32,981 nucleotides of DNA from JAXHUH01 sp034211175 (GCA_034211175.1 JAXHUH010000349.1:1-32981); one strand, 5' to 3'. Shown: positions 7,368-15,710, counted from the first letter of the stretch. The notes: generated from the sequence alone by a model not told the origin. Numbers and translations: made by a program.

Positions 7368-8264
7368 TCACGGCACGTCGAGCACGACGCCGGTCCGCAG
7401 GAGCCGTTCGACGTCCCGGCCCGGCGGCAGCCCGAACAGCCTCCGGTACTCGCGCGAGAACTGCGATGCGCTGCCGTAGCCGACGGCGTGGCCGGTGCCC
7501 GCGATGTCGGTCGGGTCGGCCAGCAGCCGGGCGCGGGCGTGCTGGAGGCGCAGCTGCTTCTGGTACTGGAGCGGGCTCATCGACGTCGCGGCGCGGAACC
7601 GGCGGTTCAGCGCGGAGGTGCTCGATCCGACGTCCGCGGCCAGGTCGTCGATGCGGATGGCCTGGTCGTAGCGCTCCTTGATCCAGGCGACGGCCCGTGC
7701 GACGAGAGCGATGCTGCTGTCGGCGAGCCCGACCTGGCGGACGAGCCCGCCCTGTGGCCCGGTCAGCAGCCGCCAGTGGATCTCCCGGCGCACGCCGGGG
7801 GCGAGGACGCGCTGATCGTCCGGCGAGGCGGACAGCCTCAGCAGCCTCGTGATCGCGTCGACCAGCTCCGCCGTCGCCTCGCTCGTGGACAGCGCCGGGC
7901 CGTCCGGCAGAGGTCGCGCCGGGCTCGACGCCTCGATGAGCAGCTGGGCGATCGTCGCCGGCTCGAGCGGCACGCTGACCGCGAGGAACGGGGCGCTCGC
8001 GTCGGCACGGGTGATGTTCGACGTGAGCGGCAGATCGACGGTGACCACGAGGTACTGGCCGGCGGCGTAGTCGAAGATCTGATCACCCAGCATCGACCGC
8101 TTCGCCCCCTGGGCGACGAGCACCAGCGCCGGCTCGGTGACGGTCCCGATCGGCGCGGTCGTCCGGGCCGTGGCGAACACCGTCGCACCGGCGACGCGGC
8201 GCGGTGTCGCCGAGCCGCCCGCCAGACGGGTGAGCGCGGTGCGCAGGTCGGCCAGGTCGAGCAC
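7368..8264 (-). CDS. AraC-family transcriptional regulator
   Basis: The product is 298 residues from GTG at 8264. The N-terminal part (about 15-190) is a cupin-type AraC_N sensor domain with ATVFATARTTAPIGTVTEPALV and SMLGDQIFDYAAGQYLVV, as in regulators of aldehyde or alcohol reductases. The last 100 residues hold the paired AraC helix-turn-helix: IRIDDLAADVGSSTSALNRR, then MSPLQYQKQLRLQHARA and SASQFSREYRRLFG. It is divergent from the aldo/keto reductase, with a 122-base shared intergenic region. This arrangement (AraC_N regulator next to an oxidoreductase) suggests local control of that gene. The ligand is unknown. Confidence 0.93.
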   Translation of the reverse strand: MLDLADLRTALTRLAGGSATPRRVAGATVFATARTTAPIGTVTEPALVLVAQGAKRSMLGDQIFDYAAGQYLVVTVDLPLTSNITRADASAPFLAVSVPLEPATIAQLLIEASSPARPLPDGPALSTSEATAELVDAITRLLRLSASPDDQRVLAPGVRREIHWRLLTGPQGGLVRQVGLADSSIALVARAVAWIKERYDQAIRIDDLAADVGSSTSALNRRFRAATSMSPLQYQKQLRLQHARARLLADPTDIAGTGHAVGYGSASQFSREYRRLFGLPPGRDVERLLRTGVVLDVP

Positions 8265-8386
8265 GGCAGGAGTGAACCACGCCCCGACCCCTCAGCCAAC
8301 GATCGGCGCGCGCCTGGCCGGATCGTGCAAGAGCCGGAACGGATCGATCTAGGGGATCCGCAGCAGCCGGGTTGGGATGGTGGGCG

Positions 8387-9508
8387 ATGAGCGAGATGCA
8401 TGAACTGCCCGACCGAGGAGCCCCCTTGTCGCTGAGCTCGTACGTGACCCTCGGCCACAGCGGCCTGCGGATCAGCCCCTTCACCCTCGGGACCATGACC
8501 TTCGGCGAGGACATGGGCTGGGGCGCGAGCGCAGAGGAGTCCGAACGGATCCTCGCCGCCTACCTCGATGCGGGCGGAAACTCGATCGACTGCGCCAACG
8601 TGTACACGAACGGCCACGCCGAGGTGATCGTCGGCGACCACCTCGCCGCCCGACCCGGGCTGCGCGACCGGCTCGTCGTGGGCACGAAGTTCTTCTGGAA
8701 CCTGCACCGTGGCGACCCGAACGGCGGGGGAGCGGGGCGCAAGGCGATCATGCACCAGCTGGAGAGCTCGTTGCGCCGCCTGCGGACCGATCACGTCGAC
8801 ATCTACTGGCTCCACAACTTCGATCCCCGCACGCCACGGGACGAGACCCTGCGGGCACTCGACGACCTGGTGACCGCGGGAAAGGTCCGCTACATCGGGT
8901 TCTCCGACGTGCCCGCATGGGCCACGGCCGAGGCGGCCACGATCGCCCGGTTCCGGGGGTGGTCGCCGATCGTCGCGCTGCAGCTCGAGTACTCGCTGCT
9001 CGAGCGCACCTCGGAGGGCGAGCTCATCCCGATGGCCGAGGCGATGGGGATGGGCGTGCTCCCGTGGAGCCCGTTGAAGAGCGGGTTCCTGTCCGGCAAG
9101 TACTCGAGCTCGCGTGCCGGCACCGTGGACACCGCCCGAACGGGCCTGGTCGGCGAGCCCGGCCCCGAAGACCTGCGGGTCATCGACGTCGTCAACGACG
9201 TCGCAGCCGAGATCGGGACGAGCTCCGCCGCGGTCGCACTGGCGTGGGTGCAGGGCCGGCCCGGCGTGTCCTCGACGCTCATCGGCGCCCGCCGGCTCGC
9301 GCAGCTCGAGGACAACCTGGCCGCGCTCGAGTTGACGTTGAGCGCGCAGCATCGCGATCGGCTCGACGCGGTCTCGGCACCGCGCCTCAACTTCCCGGCC
9401 GACAACAACGCCGCGCTGGCCCGGCTGGCGAGCAACGGAGGTACGACCGTCGACGGCGTGGCCACGCCGCTGCCGCCCCAGCTGGCCGGCGACGTGCACA
9501 TCTGGTGA
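8387..9508 (+). CDS. Aldo/keto reductase
   Basis: The product is 373 residues from ATG at 8387, with GGGATGG upstream; a TTG at 8426 would give a shorter start closer to the conserved core. It is an NADPH-dependent TIM-barrel reductase. The catalytic tetrad is visible as D68 and Y73 (SIDCANVYTNG), K101 (VVGTKFFWN) and H143 (WLHNFD). The C-terminal NADPH-binding segment follows at STLIGARRLAQLEDNLAALE. It resembles the AKR branch that reduces aldehydes, often annotated as Tas/YajO-like. The divergent AraC regulator is its likely controller. The physiological substrate is not readable. Confidence 0.93.
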   Translation: MSEMHELPDRGAPLSLSSYVTLGHSGLRISPFTLGTMTFGEDMGWGASAEESERILAAYLDAGGNSIDCANVYTNGHAEVIVGDHLAARPGLRDRLVVGTKFFWNLHRGDPNGGGAGRKAIMHQLESSLRRLRTDHVDIYWLHNFDPRTPRDETLRALDDLVTAGKVRYIGFSDVPAWATAEAATIARFRGWSPIVALQLEYSLLERTSEGELIPMAEAMGMGVLPWSPLKSGFLSGKYSSSRAGTVDTARTGLVGEPGPEDLRVIDVVNDVAAEIGTSSAAVALAWVQGRPGVSSTLIGARRLAQLEDNLAALELTLSAQHRDRLDAVSAPRLNFPADNNAALARLASNGGTTVDGVATPLPPQLAGDVHIW

Positions 9509-9542
9509 CCTACCGGCTCCACACGGAATGTCCCGCAGGCCT

Positions 9543-9570
9543 GCGCCACCCCGCTCGGGGCGGGTGGCGC
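9543..9570 (+). terminator. Hairpin after the aldo/keto reductase
   Basis: GCGCCACCC (9543-9551) pairs with GGGTGGCGC (9562-9570) across a ten-base loop, 35 bases after the reductase stop. There is no T-tract, which is common for GC-rich actinobacterial terminators, so the role is probable but not certain. Confidence 0.55.
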
Positions 9571-9705
9571 CATCAGGTCCTCGTGGCCTCCGCGGGTGAC
9601 GCGTCGACGTGCCCGCGGACCGTGGCCCCGCCGGCCTCGGGAACGCCGACGCGAGCGGCAAGGCGAGGACGACGCGCTGGAGCCCCGAGCGAGCCCGGGC
9701 AGGCG

Positions 9706-10049
9706 ATGACGCTGTTCCAGGCGTGCACGGCGGAGCACGGCGTGGAGGCGCAGTCGGGCGCCACCGCCCAGCCGTCGGGCGACGGCGCGATCGCCGTGGA
9801 CGAGCCCTCCCACGAGGACGAGTACGACCCGCCGTCCGGGCAGAGATCGACCCCGAGGAGTTCATCGCCGCGAGCGAGGCGTGCGAGGGCCATCTCGCGA
9901 ACCTCGACCGCGCCGTCGACCTCGATCCCGAGCAGCAGGCCGCGCTCGCACCCGCCGACCCGACCCATCGCCCACCTGGTGGGCCGGGCCGGACACACTC
10001 GCGCCATGACGTTCGGTCGACAACCCGGCCCGCCCGCCTCGCACCGTGA
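9706..10049 (+). pseudogene. Frameshifted remnant of a small actinobacterial (lipo)protein gene
   Basis: Two protein-like segments sit in different frames. From 9706 one frame reads MTLFQACTAEHGVEAQ up to DEPSHEDEYDPPSGQ; near 9840 the sense moves to another frame that reads AEIDPEEFIAASEACEGHLA and then VDLDPEQQAAL, with a stop at 10047-10049. The pattern (F-x-A-C-x-x-E-H-G-V, then EFIAASEACE) resembles actinobacterial secreted proteins with repeated FxxCMREHGVDMPDP-type units. A signal peptide is not visible; a third frame just upstream (WSPERARAG) may be a further broken piece. I read this as a decayed gene with at least one frameshift. The 3' part overlaps the next open frame. Confidence 0.5.
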
Positions 10050-10338
10050 GGTGGAACGCCTGCTCGACCTCCTGCACGACGCCGGCCACGCCGACTTCCG
10101 CGATGCCCGCGGTTCGATGGGGTTCACGCAGCGCCAGGCCGCCGGCAAGTTCACCCGCGACGAGGCCGCGGCGTTCATCGTGCAGCTGGAGGCGGAGGCC
10201 GAGGCCGGCGAGGGCCACGCCGAACCGCGACCCGCACCCGAGCGGCTGACCGCCACCGACCGGGCACTGCGAACGATCCCGACCGAGGCGCTCGCCGCCG
10301 AGCTCCAACGCCGCGGCTGGGTCGCCATCGAGCCCTGA
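10006..10338 (+). CDS. Hypothetical protein, 110 residues
   Basis: Starts at ATG 10006 and reads through REVERLLDLLHDAGHADFRD, GFTQRQAAGKFTRDEAAAFI and ALAAELQRRGWVAIEP. It is charged, mostly helical, and has no membrane segment. I know no firm family. The GKFTRDEAAAFIVQLE stretch resembles the small L-s-k-x-E-A-S-x-L-I-x-x-L helical motif found at the ends of some nucleic-acid enzymes, which is weak. The start overlaps the remnant of the previous gene, and no good Shine-Dalgarno is seen. The opposite strand frame (9573-10328) is low-complexity and is not favoured. Confidence 0.6.
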   Translation: MTFGRQPGPPASHREVERLLDLLHDAGHADFRDARGSMGFTQRQAAGKFTRDEAAAFIVQLEAEAEAGEGHAEPRPAPERLTATDRALRTIPTEALAAELQRRGWVAIEP

Positions 10339-10358
10339 GCACAGCCGGTCGTCCTCCC

Positions 10359-11237
10359 TCAGGTCCCCGATGTGGCGAGCGACCACTGGACGCGTCCGGG
10401 GTAGCCGTTGCCCGCCACGACCTGGTCGGCCCAACGGTCGAGCAGGGCGAAGAAGCGGTCGGCGTCGTCGCCGAGCGCGGCGACGATGCGGACCTCCTGG
10501 GCGTCGGTGGCCGATTCGATCGTCTCGCGCAGCTCCATGCCGGAGGTCGTGAGCTCGTCGCCGTCGAGCAGCCCCCGGGACCGGAGCCGGTCGCACGCCG
10601 CGTCCAGCTCGTCATCGGTCCAGCCGCGCGACCGCACCCAGGACCGCAACGGCTGCCCTCGCCACGGGTCGGTCAGCAGGCCGATCTCGCTCGCGTCGAG
10701 ATCGGCCCCGATCCAGGCGGCGATGTGGGAGTCGCCCCGGTGCTCACGGACGATGTCACCCGCCCGCCAGAACTCGCCCATCGGCGTGCCCGGGTAGCCG
10801 AGCGAGGTCAGCCCGGCGGCGAGGTGACGCCCCTCCAACGGGCCGGCCTCGGCCATGCGACGCAGCACGTCGGTCGCCCAGGAGAGGCCGTCGGGCTCCG
10901 GCCCGAGGAGCCGTTCGAGGCTCGCGACCGCGCCGCGCTCCCGGGCGGCGAGCACGTCGTCCACGCCGGCCACCTGCCACGCCGCGTCGACCGCCGCCAC
11001 CACCATCTGCCGCTTGAACACGCCGAAGGCGGAGGCGATGACGTGGCCCGAGACCTGCCCGAGGCAGCCACCCCGGCTGGCCATGTACGCCAGTCCGTCG
11101 GGGTAGTGGATGCCGTTGGGCCCCACAGAGCCGCCACCGAAGCCGAGCTCGGCGAGCGCGCCGTGGACCTCCGGCGCGAAGTAGACGTTGGCCGAGATCG
11201 GCTCGAGGACATCCCAGATCTTGCGTGCCGGATGCAT
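10359..11237 (-). CDS. SCO6745-family protein
   Basis: The product is 292 residues from ATG at 11237. It begins with ARKIWDVLEPISANVYFAPE and continues with FGVFKRQMVVAAVDAAWQVA, the hallmark start of the SCO6745 family, which is common and conserved in Actinomycetota. The second half is helical and has a winged-helix-like C-terminus (SRGWTDDELDAACDRLRSRG, LTTSGMELRETIE), matching the helix-turn-helix-like fold assigned to this family. The biochemical role is unknown; related genes occur near secondary-metabolite loci. It converges with the preceding small gene, 20 bases apart. Confidence 0.85.
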   Translation of the reverse strand: MHPARKIWDVLEPISANVYFAPEVHGALAELGFGGGSVGPNGIHYPDGLAYMASRGGCLGQVSGHVIASAFGVFKRQMVVAAVDAAWQVAGVDDVLAARERGAVASLERLLGPEPDGLSWATDVLRRMAEAGPLEGRHLAAGLTSLGYPGTPMGEFWRAGDIVREHRGDSHIAAWIGADLDASEIGLLTDPWRGQPLRSWVRSRGWTDDELDAACDRLRSRGLLDGDELTTSGMELRETIESATDAQEVRIVAALGDDADRFFALLDRWADQVVAGNGYPGRVQWSLATSGT

Positions 11238-11674
11238 CGCCCCCGTCTAGCACGCCGGCTGCTCGGCAGACCCGAACCGCTGGGACCATGTGATCGCAAC
11301 CTATTCGGGCGACCACGACCACCAAGTCCGAAGGTCGACCTCGAGCCACGCTTCGGGCCGGCCCATGTTCGGGGCAACGGCTCGCCGCGGGCGCCGCGAC
11401 CTGGAGTTGGGGGCGCACGCAAGCGCCCTGGACCTGGCCGGGCCGTCGAACCGACGCTTCACCCGGTACCGTCGGCGGTCCTTCGGTGTGCCGCTCGCCG
11501 GGAGGCCGAGGCCGAACACCTGGACCTTCTGCGGTCAGCGTGAGCCCGCCGCGGACCGCGAGCAGCGGGAACGGAGGCGAAGCCTCCGTGGCGCTTGAAC
11601 GGCCCCCGGAGGGACGGAACTGCGGGCCCTGGGGAGCCGAGGCCGAAGGCCGAGGCGACCACAGGTCCGCGCCG
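11238..11674. other. Non-coding stretch with a strong hairpin, downstream of the tRNA fragment
   Basis: No convincing gene is seen. A hairpin with an eight-base stem, ACGGAGGC-GAA-GCCTCCGT, lies at 11571-11589. GAGGCCGAAGGCCGAGGC at about 11638-11656 is a second self-complementary stretch. On the minus strand both lie just after the 3' end of the tRNA-Ser fragment, so they could be remains of its terminator region. An open frame at 11459-11716 runs through the tRNA sequence and is an artefact. Confidence 0.45.
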
Positions 11675-11735
11675 CGGAGGGTATGGGATTCGAACCCATG
11701 GTGACCCGGAGGCCACAACGGCTTTCGAGGCCGAC
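11675..11735 (-). other. 3' half of a tRNA-Ser(CGA) gene, probable attachment site
   Basis: Read on the minus strand, the sequence contains an anticodon arm CGGC-CTCGAAA-GCCG (anticodon CGA), a long variable arm (GTGGCC...GGTCAC) that marks a class II tRNA, a T arm ATGGG-TTCGAAT-CCCAT, and the acceptor 3' strand ACCCTCC plus discriminator G (11675). The 5' acceptor strand GGAGGGT and a D arm are absent: no matching ACCCTCC lies on the plus strand in the next 100 bases. Tyrosine integrases recombine in the anticodon-to-3'-end half of tRNA genes and leave such a duplicate. Its orientation puts the inserted element to the right of 11,735 and the chromosome to the left. Confidence 0.75.
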
Positions 11736-12027
11736 CGCCATGAAATCTCGCGTTGCCCGAGTTTGAGCGTTTCCCCAGGTCAGAGGGGATGCGCCGCTTG
11801 CCGTCATGTTGACCGCCATTGTCCCTTGTGTACCCCTGAACACCGATGCCAGTGGTACCACAGTGGTACGGACGACTCGAGTGAGTCGATTCGTGGGCGT
11901 GGACCGCCACGGTTCGGCGACACCTTGGATGGGCACGGAGGTGGCGGTGTGTCGAGCCTGCTGCGATCAGCTCGAGATCGAGCCGCCAGTCCGGACGGGG
12001 GTTGGAGCTTGGAGCCCGGCGTCGCTG
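11736..12027. other. End of the inserted element: no intact gene, one palindrome
   Basis: No integrase or other intact gene can be supported. The region holds GTACCACAGTGGTAC (11855-11869), a perfect seven-base inverted repeat around one base, which also contains AGTGGTAC twice in direct orientation (11851 and 11862). Such repeats beside an attachment core can be recombinase or excisionase arm sites; this is inference. Confidence 0.35.
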
Positions 12028-12405
12028 CAGCGGGGTGCCGACGTCCTCACTGCTGGCGGCGTGCTCTGCGCGATCGTCGTCGGCGCCCGCCTGGCGAGCG
12101 ACGGGCGCCTGGATCGTGTGTCGTTCCCGGTCGCGGTGGTCCTGGCCGGCGGGGCGTTCGCGCCGATCATCACGCTCCTCGGTGCGACGCTGCTGTTGGG
12201 GTGTCACGACCGCGTCTGCCGACCGGGTGTTCGAGCTGCTGGTCCAACCGACCGCGGTCGCCGACGACGGCGTTCTCGACACGTCATCGGTGGTCGACGT
12301 GCCGTCCGTGGCGTTCGAGGGGGTGACCTTCCGGTACACGCAGGACCCGTCGCCGGCGGTGGAGGACGTGTCGTTCACCGGTGCCCGGGTGATCGCAGCT
12401 TCTCA
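12028..12405 (+). pseudogene. Remnant of an ABC transporter (exporter type, CydC/D-like)
   Basis: From 12028 one frame gives a membrane segment (LTAGGVLCAIVVGARLASDG, then VSFPVAVVLAGGAFAPIITL). Near 12200 the sense moves to another frame reading TTASADRVFELLVQP and then VPSVAFEGVTFRYTQDPSPA. This is the order of an ABC exporter: the last transmembrane helices, the linker A-x-R-V-F-E-L-L, and the opening strand of the ATPase (V-x-F-x-x-V-x-F-R-Y). It ends before the Walker A motif. The frameshift and the missing start and end show a decayed gene. It lies just inside the presumed element end. Confidence 0.6.
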
Positions 12406-12548
12406 GAGGCACAGGCTGCGCCATGTGCCCGCTGGCGGGGCCGCTTCGGCTAATCGTCCAGCGGCCAGCCGTCGTCTGTCACGTCGACTCCGTCTGGATC
12501 ACGTCAGCGCCTGATCGGCGAATCCGGTCGACGACGCGGGCTCTGGCG

Positions 12549-12563
12549 CTACACGCCGTGTAG
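12549..12563. terminator. Small palindrome after the MFS gene
   Basis: CTACACG-C-CGTGTAG starts 17 bases beyond the MFS stop on the minus strand. The loop is too tight for a good terminator and no T-tract follows, so it may instead be a protein-binding site. Confidence 0.25.
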
Positions 12564-12579
12564 ACGGGGACAACCAGCA

Positions 12580-13818
12580 TCAGAACCCGCCGCTCGCAGC
12601 GCCAGGAGGCGACGACTGGAGACCGGTGTCTCGTCCTCGCAACGCAAGTAGCGCTCCAACTGCTGTCGCGGTGAGGACCGCGGTCGCGGCAGCAGACACC
12701 GTGGCTGCTGCGGCCACGCTTGCGCCGACCGCGGCGCCGAGCGGTTGACCGCCTGATGCGATCATCCGGCCGAGCGTGTTCACGGTGGAGACGAGGTGGT
12801 CCGGCGTCGCGAGTTGCCGGTAGGTGATCCCGATCGTGATGGTGAGCATGATCCCGAACGAGAACGCGGCTACGGCTACGGGTGCTAGCCATGTGATGGC
12901 GGCGAGGAGCGTTGCGCTCATGAGTGCCGACCACGCGACGCTCGCCGGTGTCAGGAACGCAACCCGGCCAGGGGCGAACAGCCGCGGGAACAGCAAGCCT
13001 GCCACGAGGCTGCCGACACCGACACCCGCGTACAGCACGCCGAGGCGGGCATCGTCGCGCTCGTAGCCCAGAACCTCCACGGACCATGGGACGAGCAGAC
13101 CCAGCACGATGCCGATCGCGACGGAGTTCCCGAATCCCACGACGATGAGCGTCAACACCGTGCGCTGCTCGCGGACGAACCGCATCGCCGTGCCGAGCTG
13201 CTCACGGATCGACGGTCGGCCCGCAGGTCCACCGGGTCGGCGAAAGTCTGAGTCGATCGTCAACTGCACGGCGGCAGCGAACACGAACGTGGCGGAGTCG
13301 AACGCCAGCGCGTGCTCGGCCCCGATCGTGGCGATGAGGACGCCACCGAGCACCGGGCCCGCGACGTCCGCTACGGAGCTCAGGCTCGCCAACAACCCGT
13401 TGGCCCCGGCGAGCTGGTCGCCGGGTACGAGCGAAGGCACCGCGCCGAACACTGCGGCGTCCGAGAACACGAAGGCAACCGCCGACAAGATGGCCACCAC
13501 GAACACCTGCGCGACCGTGAGCGCGTCGAAGGCTGCGGCGACGGGGATCGTCGCCGCCAGGAGGCCCTCGGCGAGGTTGCCACCGATGATCAGGCGCCGC
13601 CGGTTGCCGCGGTCCGCCACCGGCCCGGCAACCAGGCCCAGGAACAGGTAGGGCACGAGCCGGGTGGCGGTCACGAGGCCGGTCAGTCCGGCAGATCCCG
13701 TCAGGTCGTACACGAGGACGGGAAGGATGACGATCGACGCGGCGGTGCCGATCATCGACACCCCCTCAGCCAGAGCCCATCGGGCGAAGCGTCGCTCAGC
13801 TCGAAGCAGCCTGATCAC
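12580..13818 (-). CDS. Major facilitator superfamily exporter (DHA3/EntS-like)
   Basis: The product is about 412 residues with around twelve hydrophobic segments. The first cytoplasmic loop contains GPVADRGNRRRLIIGG, the MFS G-x-x-x-D-R-x-G-R-R signature between helices 2 and 3, and NTLGRMIASGGQPLGAAVGA lies in the second half, typical of drug and siderophore exporters of the DHA3/MFS_3 type. It acts in the cytoplasmic membrane as a proton antiporter. I chose GTG at 13818 because GGAAGGAAG lies seven bases upstream and the core family sequence (RLLRAERRFARWALAEGVS) follows. Start codons at 13836 and 13902 are in frame; the longer form adds a hydrophilic lead of no known function. No regulator is adjacent. 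Confidence 0.88.
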   Translation of the reverse strand: MIRLLRAERRFARWALAEGVSMIGTAASIVILPVLVYDLTGSAGLTGLVTATRLVPYLFLGLVAGPVADRGNRRRLIIGGNLAEGLLAATIPVAAAFDALTVAQVFVVAILSAVAFVFSDAAVFGAVPSLVPGDQLAGANGLLASLSSVADVAGPVLGGVLIATIGAEHALAFDSATFVFAAAVQLTIDSDFRRPGGPAGRPSIREQLGTAMRFVREQRTVLTLIVVGFGNSVAIGIVLGLLVPWSVEVLGYERDDARLGVLYAGVGVGSLVAGLLFPRLFAPGRVAFLTPASVAWSALMSATLLAAITWLAPVAVAAFSFGIMLTITIGITYRQLATPDHLVSTVNTLGRMIASGGQPLGAAVGASVAAAATVSAAATAVLTATAVGALLALRGRDTGLQSSPPGAASGGF

Positions 13819-13930
13819 CGAACAGCTTCCTTCCATGCCCGAACGAGATGTACCGGGAGAGACGTGCTCACGAAGGTCGGTAATGGTTAGCACTCCTGTC
13901 ATCTTCGAAGCTCCCGCCGAGGCTGAATAA

Positions 13931-14017
13931 GTGCGTGATGGCTAGTCCAATATGCCGCAGTGTGTGATGGTCAGTCCAGCATGCCGCAGTGTGTGATGGT
14001 CAGTCCAGTGGGCCAAT
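13931..14017. repeat. 29-bp tandem repeat, about 2.7 copies
   Basis: Three 29-base units start at 13931, 13960 and 13989. Units 1 and 2 differ at a few bases; unit 3 matches unit 2 for its first 20 bases, then diverges. The common core is GTGATGGTCAGTCCAG. The units are directly adjacent with no spacers, so this is not CRISPR. The array lies upstream of the MFS gene and the protease gene and may hold repeated protein-binding sites. Confidence 0.8.
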
Positions 14018-14180
14018 AACAGGAAAATTAGATGCGCCTATTGCGCGGATGGTGCTCGCTACCGCCGAGGGCACCGAAGGCGAGGCGATGATCATCCTTT
14101 GAGCAGGGCAGGTTCGCCCGCGTGGACATCTGATGCGCCCTCACGTTTGTCGATCAGGGGCCCAACGGTACCCTGCGGTC
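14018..14180 (+). other. Intergenic region with a possible C-terminal gene scrap
   Basis: An open stretch ends at TGA 14100-14102 and reads LDAPIARMVLATAEGTEGEAMIIL. It looks protein-like but has no start and no family I can name. No clear promoter for the protease is seen. Confidence 0.25.
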
Positions 14181-15560
14181 ATGGACTCGAGAACGGTGAA
14201 CCGTGTATCGCCCTATCGCAAACGTGTGCTCGTAGTTGCCATCTTGGCAGTTGGGGCGTTCACCATTTTGGCGAGTATTGGGATCCGCTCGAGGACGTCA
14301 ACTGCAGAGAGCTACGACGGCACCGCCGACGTGTTGGACGGGCCAGCGCTTGAGTATCTTGAGATGCAAGGGATCTCCCGTTCGCACGGGCAGCAGATCC
14401 TGGATTCGCAAGAACGCTTGATGCCCGTACTTATCGATCTCCTCGCCGCGACTGACGAAACACAGTACGCCGGTGCTTGGTTCGATTGGGACGACCTGGC
14501 GTTGCATTTCGCTACAACGGAACCGAGCCCATCAGAAGAGCAGCGCCGAATCGCCGCATCGGGAGCCGTGACCTTCGAAACGGTCGACTTCAGCCTCGAA
14601 GAGCTGACCGCAGCGAGGGATATCGCCATTGCCGCGGCCCGGGCCAAAGATCCAATGGCGAGCGCATGGGTGAAGTTCGAAGATAATGCGGTGGTCGTCG
14701 CCACCTCGGACACCTCCCGCGTCCCGTCAAACGTCCAGATTAGCGAAGACTCCATTCCCATCAGGGTCGAGCAAGGCTCCGGCAACGCTTCGCTCCAAGC
14801 GCAGAGTGAGTGCGTCTTTCCTAACTGCGACGCCCCACTGAGAGGGGGCACCAACATGTGGTGGGACCCAACTGGGTTCTGTAGCGCTGGGTTTAATGCC
14901 GTGGGACGGGACAACGGATTGCGCTACTTGCTCACAGCCGGGCACTGCCTTAGTAACAATCAGACCTGGAAGACGTTTCAACCTCGAACAGGTAGCTCGC
15001 ACACAATTGGGCAAGCGGTCAATTGGCGGACCGACAGCTTCGCCGACGCCGGGATCATCGCAGTGAACAACCCCGCCCCCTATCCGTCGGGGTGGGGTTC
15101 GGAGAATATTGTCAAGATCTACGCCAGCAATGATGGTGCAACTTCTACGGCTGACGTGGACCGATACCCGGTAAACGGCCTGGCCGCGTCTGTCGAAGGT
15201 CAGATTGTATGCCGCACGGGGCGCTCGACCGCTACTACGTGCGGGGCGATTACTGAGGTAATCGTACAGCCGCCTGGGTTGTCTCAAACGCGAACCGTGC
15301 GTGTATCGACAGTCGGTCCACCGCCTGCCGGTGGAGGAGCCACCTGCCAAGGTGACAGTGGTGGTCCCGTGATCAAGAGTGGGTGGGCATTCGGTCTGGT
15401 CACGTCCTTGTCTGAGGATGGCGTGTATGCCGCCGATATCCCAACGGGTGCTCCCTTCTTCGACACCCTCGAGGACCTGGCGTGCACGCGAGACGGCTTC
15501 TACTATCAGATCGCCGCCGAGGCCGAGAACGTGATGAATGTTGATATTATTCACCCCTGA
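14181..15560 (+). CDS. Membrane-anchored S1-family serine protease (streptogrisin/trypsin-like)
   Basis: The product is 459 residues from ATG at 14181; a GTG at 14133 is in frame but adds unrelated sequence. Residues 12-33 are a hydrophobic anchor or uncleaved signal (RVLVVAILAVGAFTILASIG). An acidic region of about 180 residues follows and could be a pro-domain. The protease domain has H255 in LTAGHC, D289 in SFADAGIIAV and S393 in CQGDSGGPV, the full catalytic triad of clan PA, with paired cysteines around CRTGRSTATTCG and ATCQGDSGG. It acts outside the membrane. The gene is visibly more A+T-rich than its surroundings and is followed by a lipoprotein gene, suggesting a joint acquisition. 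The substrate is unknown. Confidence 0.88.
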   Translation: MDSRTVNRVSPYRKRVLVVAILAVGAFTILASIGIRSRTSTAESYDGTADVLDGPALEYLEMQGISRSHGQQILDSQERLMPVLIDLLAATDETQYAGAWFDWDDLALHFATTEPSPSEEQRRIAASGAVTFETVDFSLEELTAARDIAIAAARAKDPMASAWVKFEDNAVVVATSDTSRVPSNVQISEDSIPIRVEQGSGNASLQAQSECVFPNCDAPLRGGTNMWWDPTGFCSAGFNAVGRDNGLRYLLTAGHCLSNNQTWKTFQPRTGSSHTIGQAVNWRTDSFADAGIIAVNNPAPYPSGWGSENIVKIYASNDGATSTADVDRYPVNGLAASVEGQIVCRTGRSTATTCGAITEVIVQPPGLSQTRTVRVSTVGPPPAGGGATCQGDSGGPVIKSGWAFGLVTSLSEDGVYAADIPTGAPFFDTLEDLACTRDGFYYQIAAEAENVMNVDIIHP

Positions 15561-15710
15561 TGGCGAGATGCGGGGGTCGGCACGATCTCACCCCGCGTCG
15601 GGCCGCTCGTGGCTCTCGGCCTGCTCGATCGCCGACATTTGGTCCCGTCTCGGGAACCGGACGCCGATCAGGTTCGTCCAAGGAACCGAACGCTGGAGAA
15701 TGGAGTTGGC

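Noticed and set aside
7838..9865. Minus-strand frame of 675 codons opposite the aldo/keto reductase
   Set aside because: It is an antisense frame kept open by GC-rich codon bias; the plus-strand reductase is unmistakable.
9573..10328. Minus-strand frame of 251 codons
   Set aside because: Its Ser/Arg/Ala-rich composition is typical of an antisense frame; the plus-strand 110-residue frame has better protein character.
11459..11716. Minus-strand frame reading through the tRNA fragment
   Set aside because: The segment GSPWVRIPYPP is a well-known false translation of tRNA 3' ends.
11675..11780. An intact tRNA-Ser gene
   Set aside because: There is no 5' acceptor strand GGAGGGT and no D arm on the minus strand upstream of the anticodon arm.
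13931..14017. CRISPR array
   Set aside because: The 29-base units are directly adjacent without spacers, there are fewer than three, and no cas gene is near.
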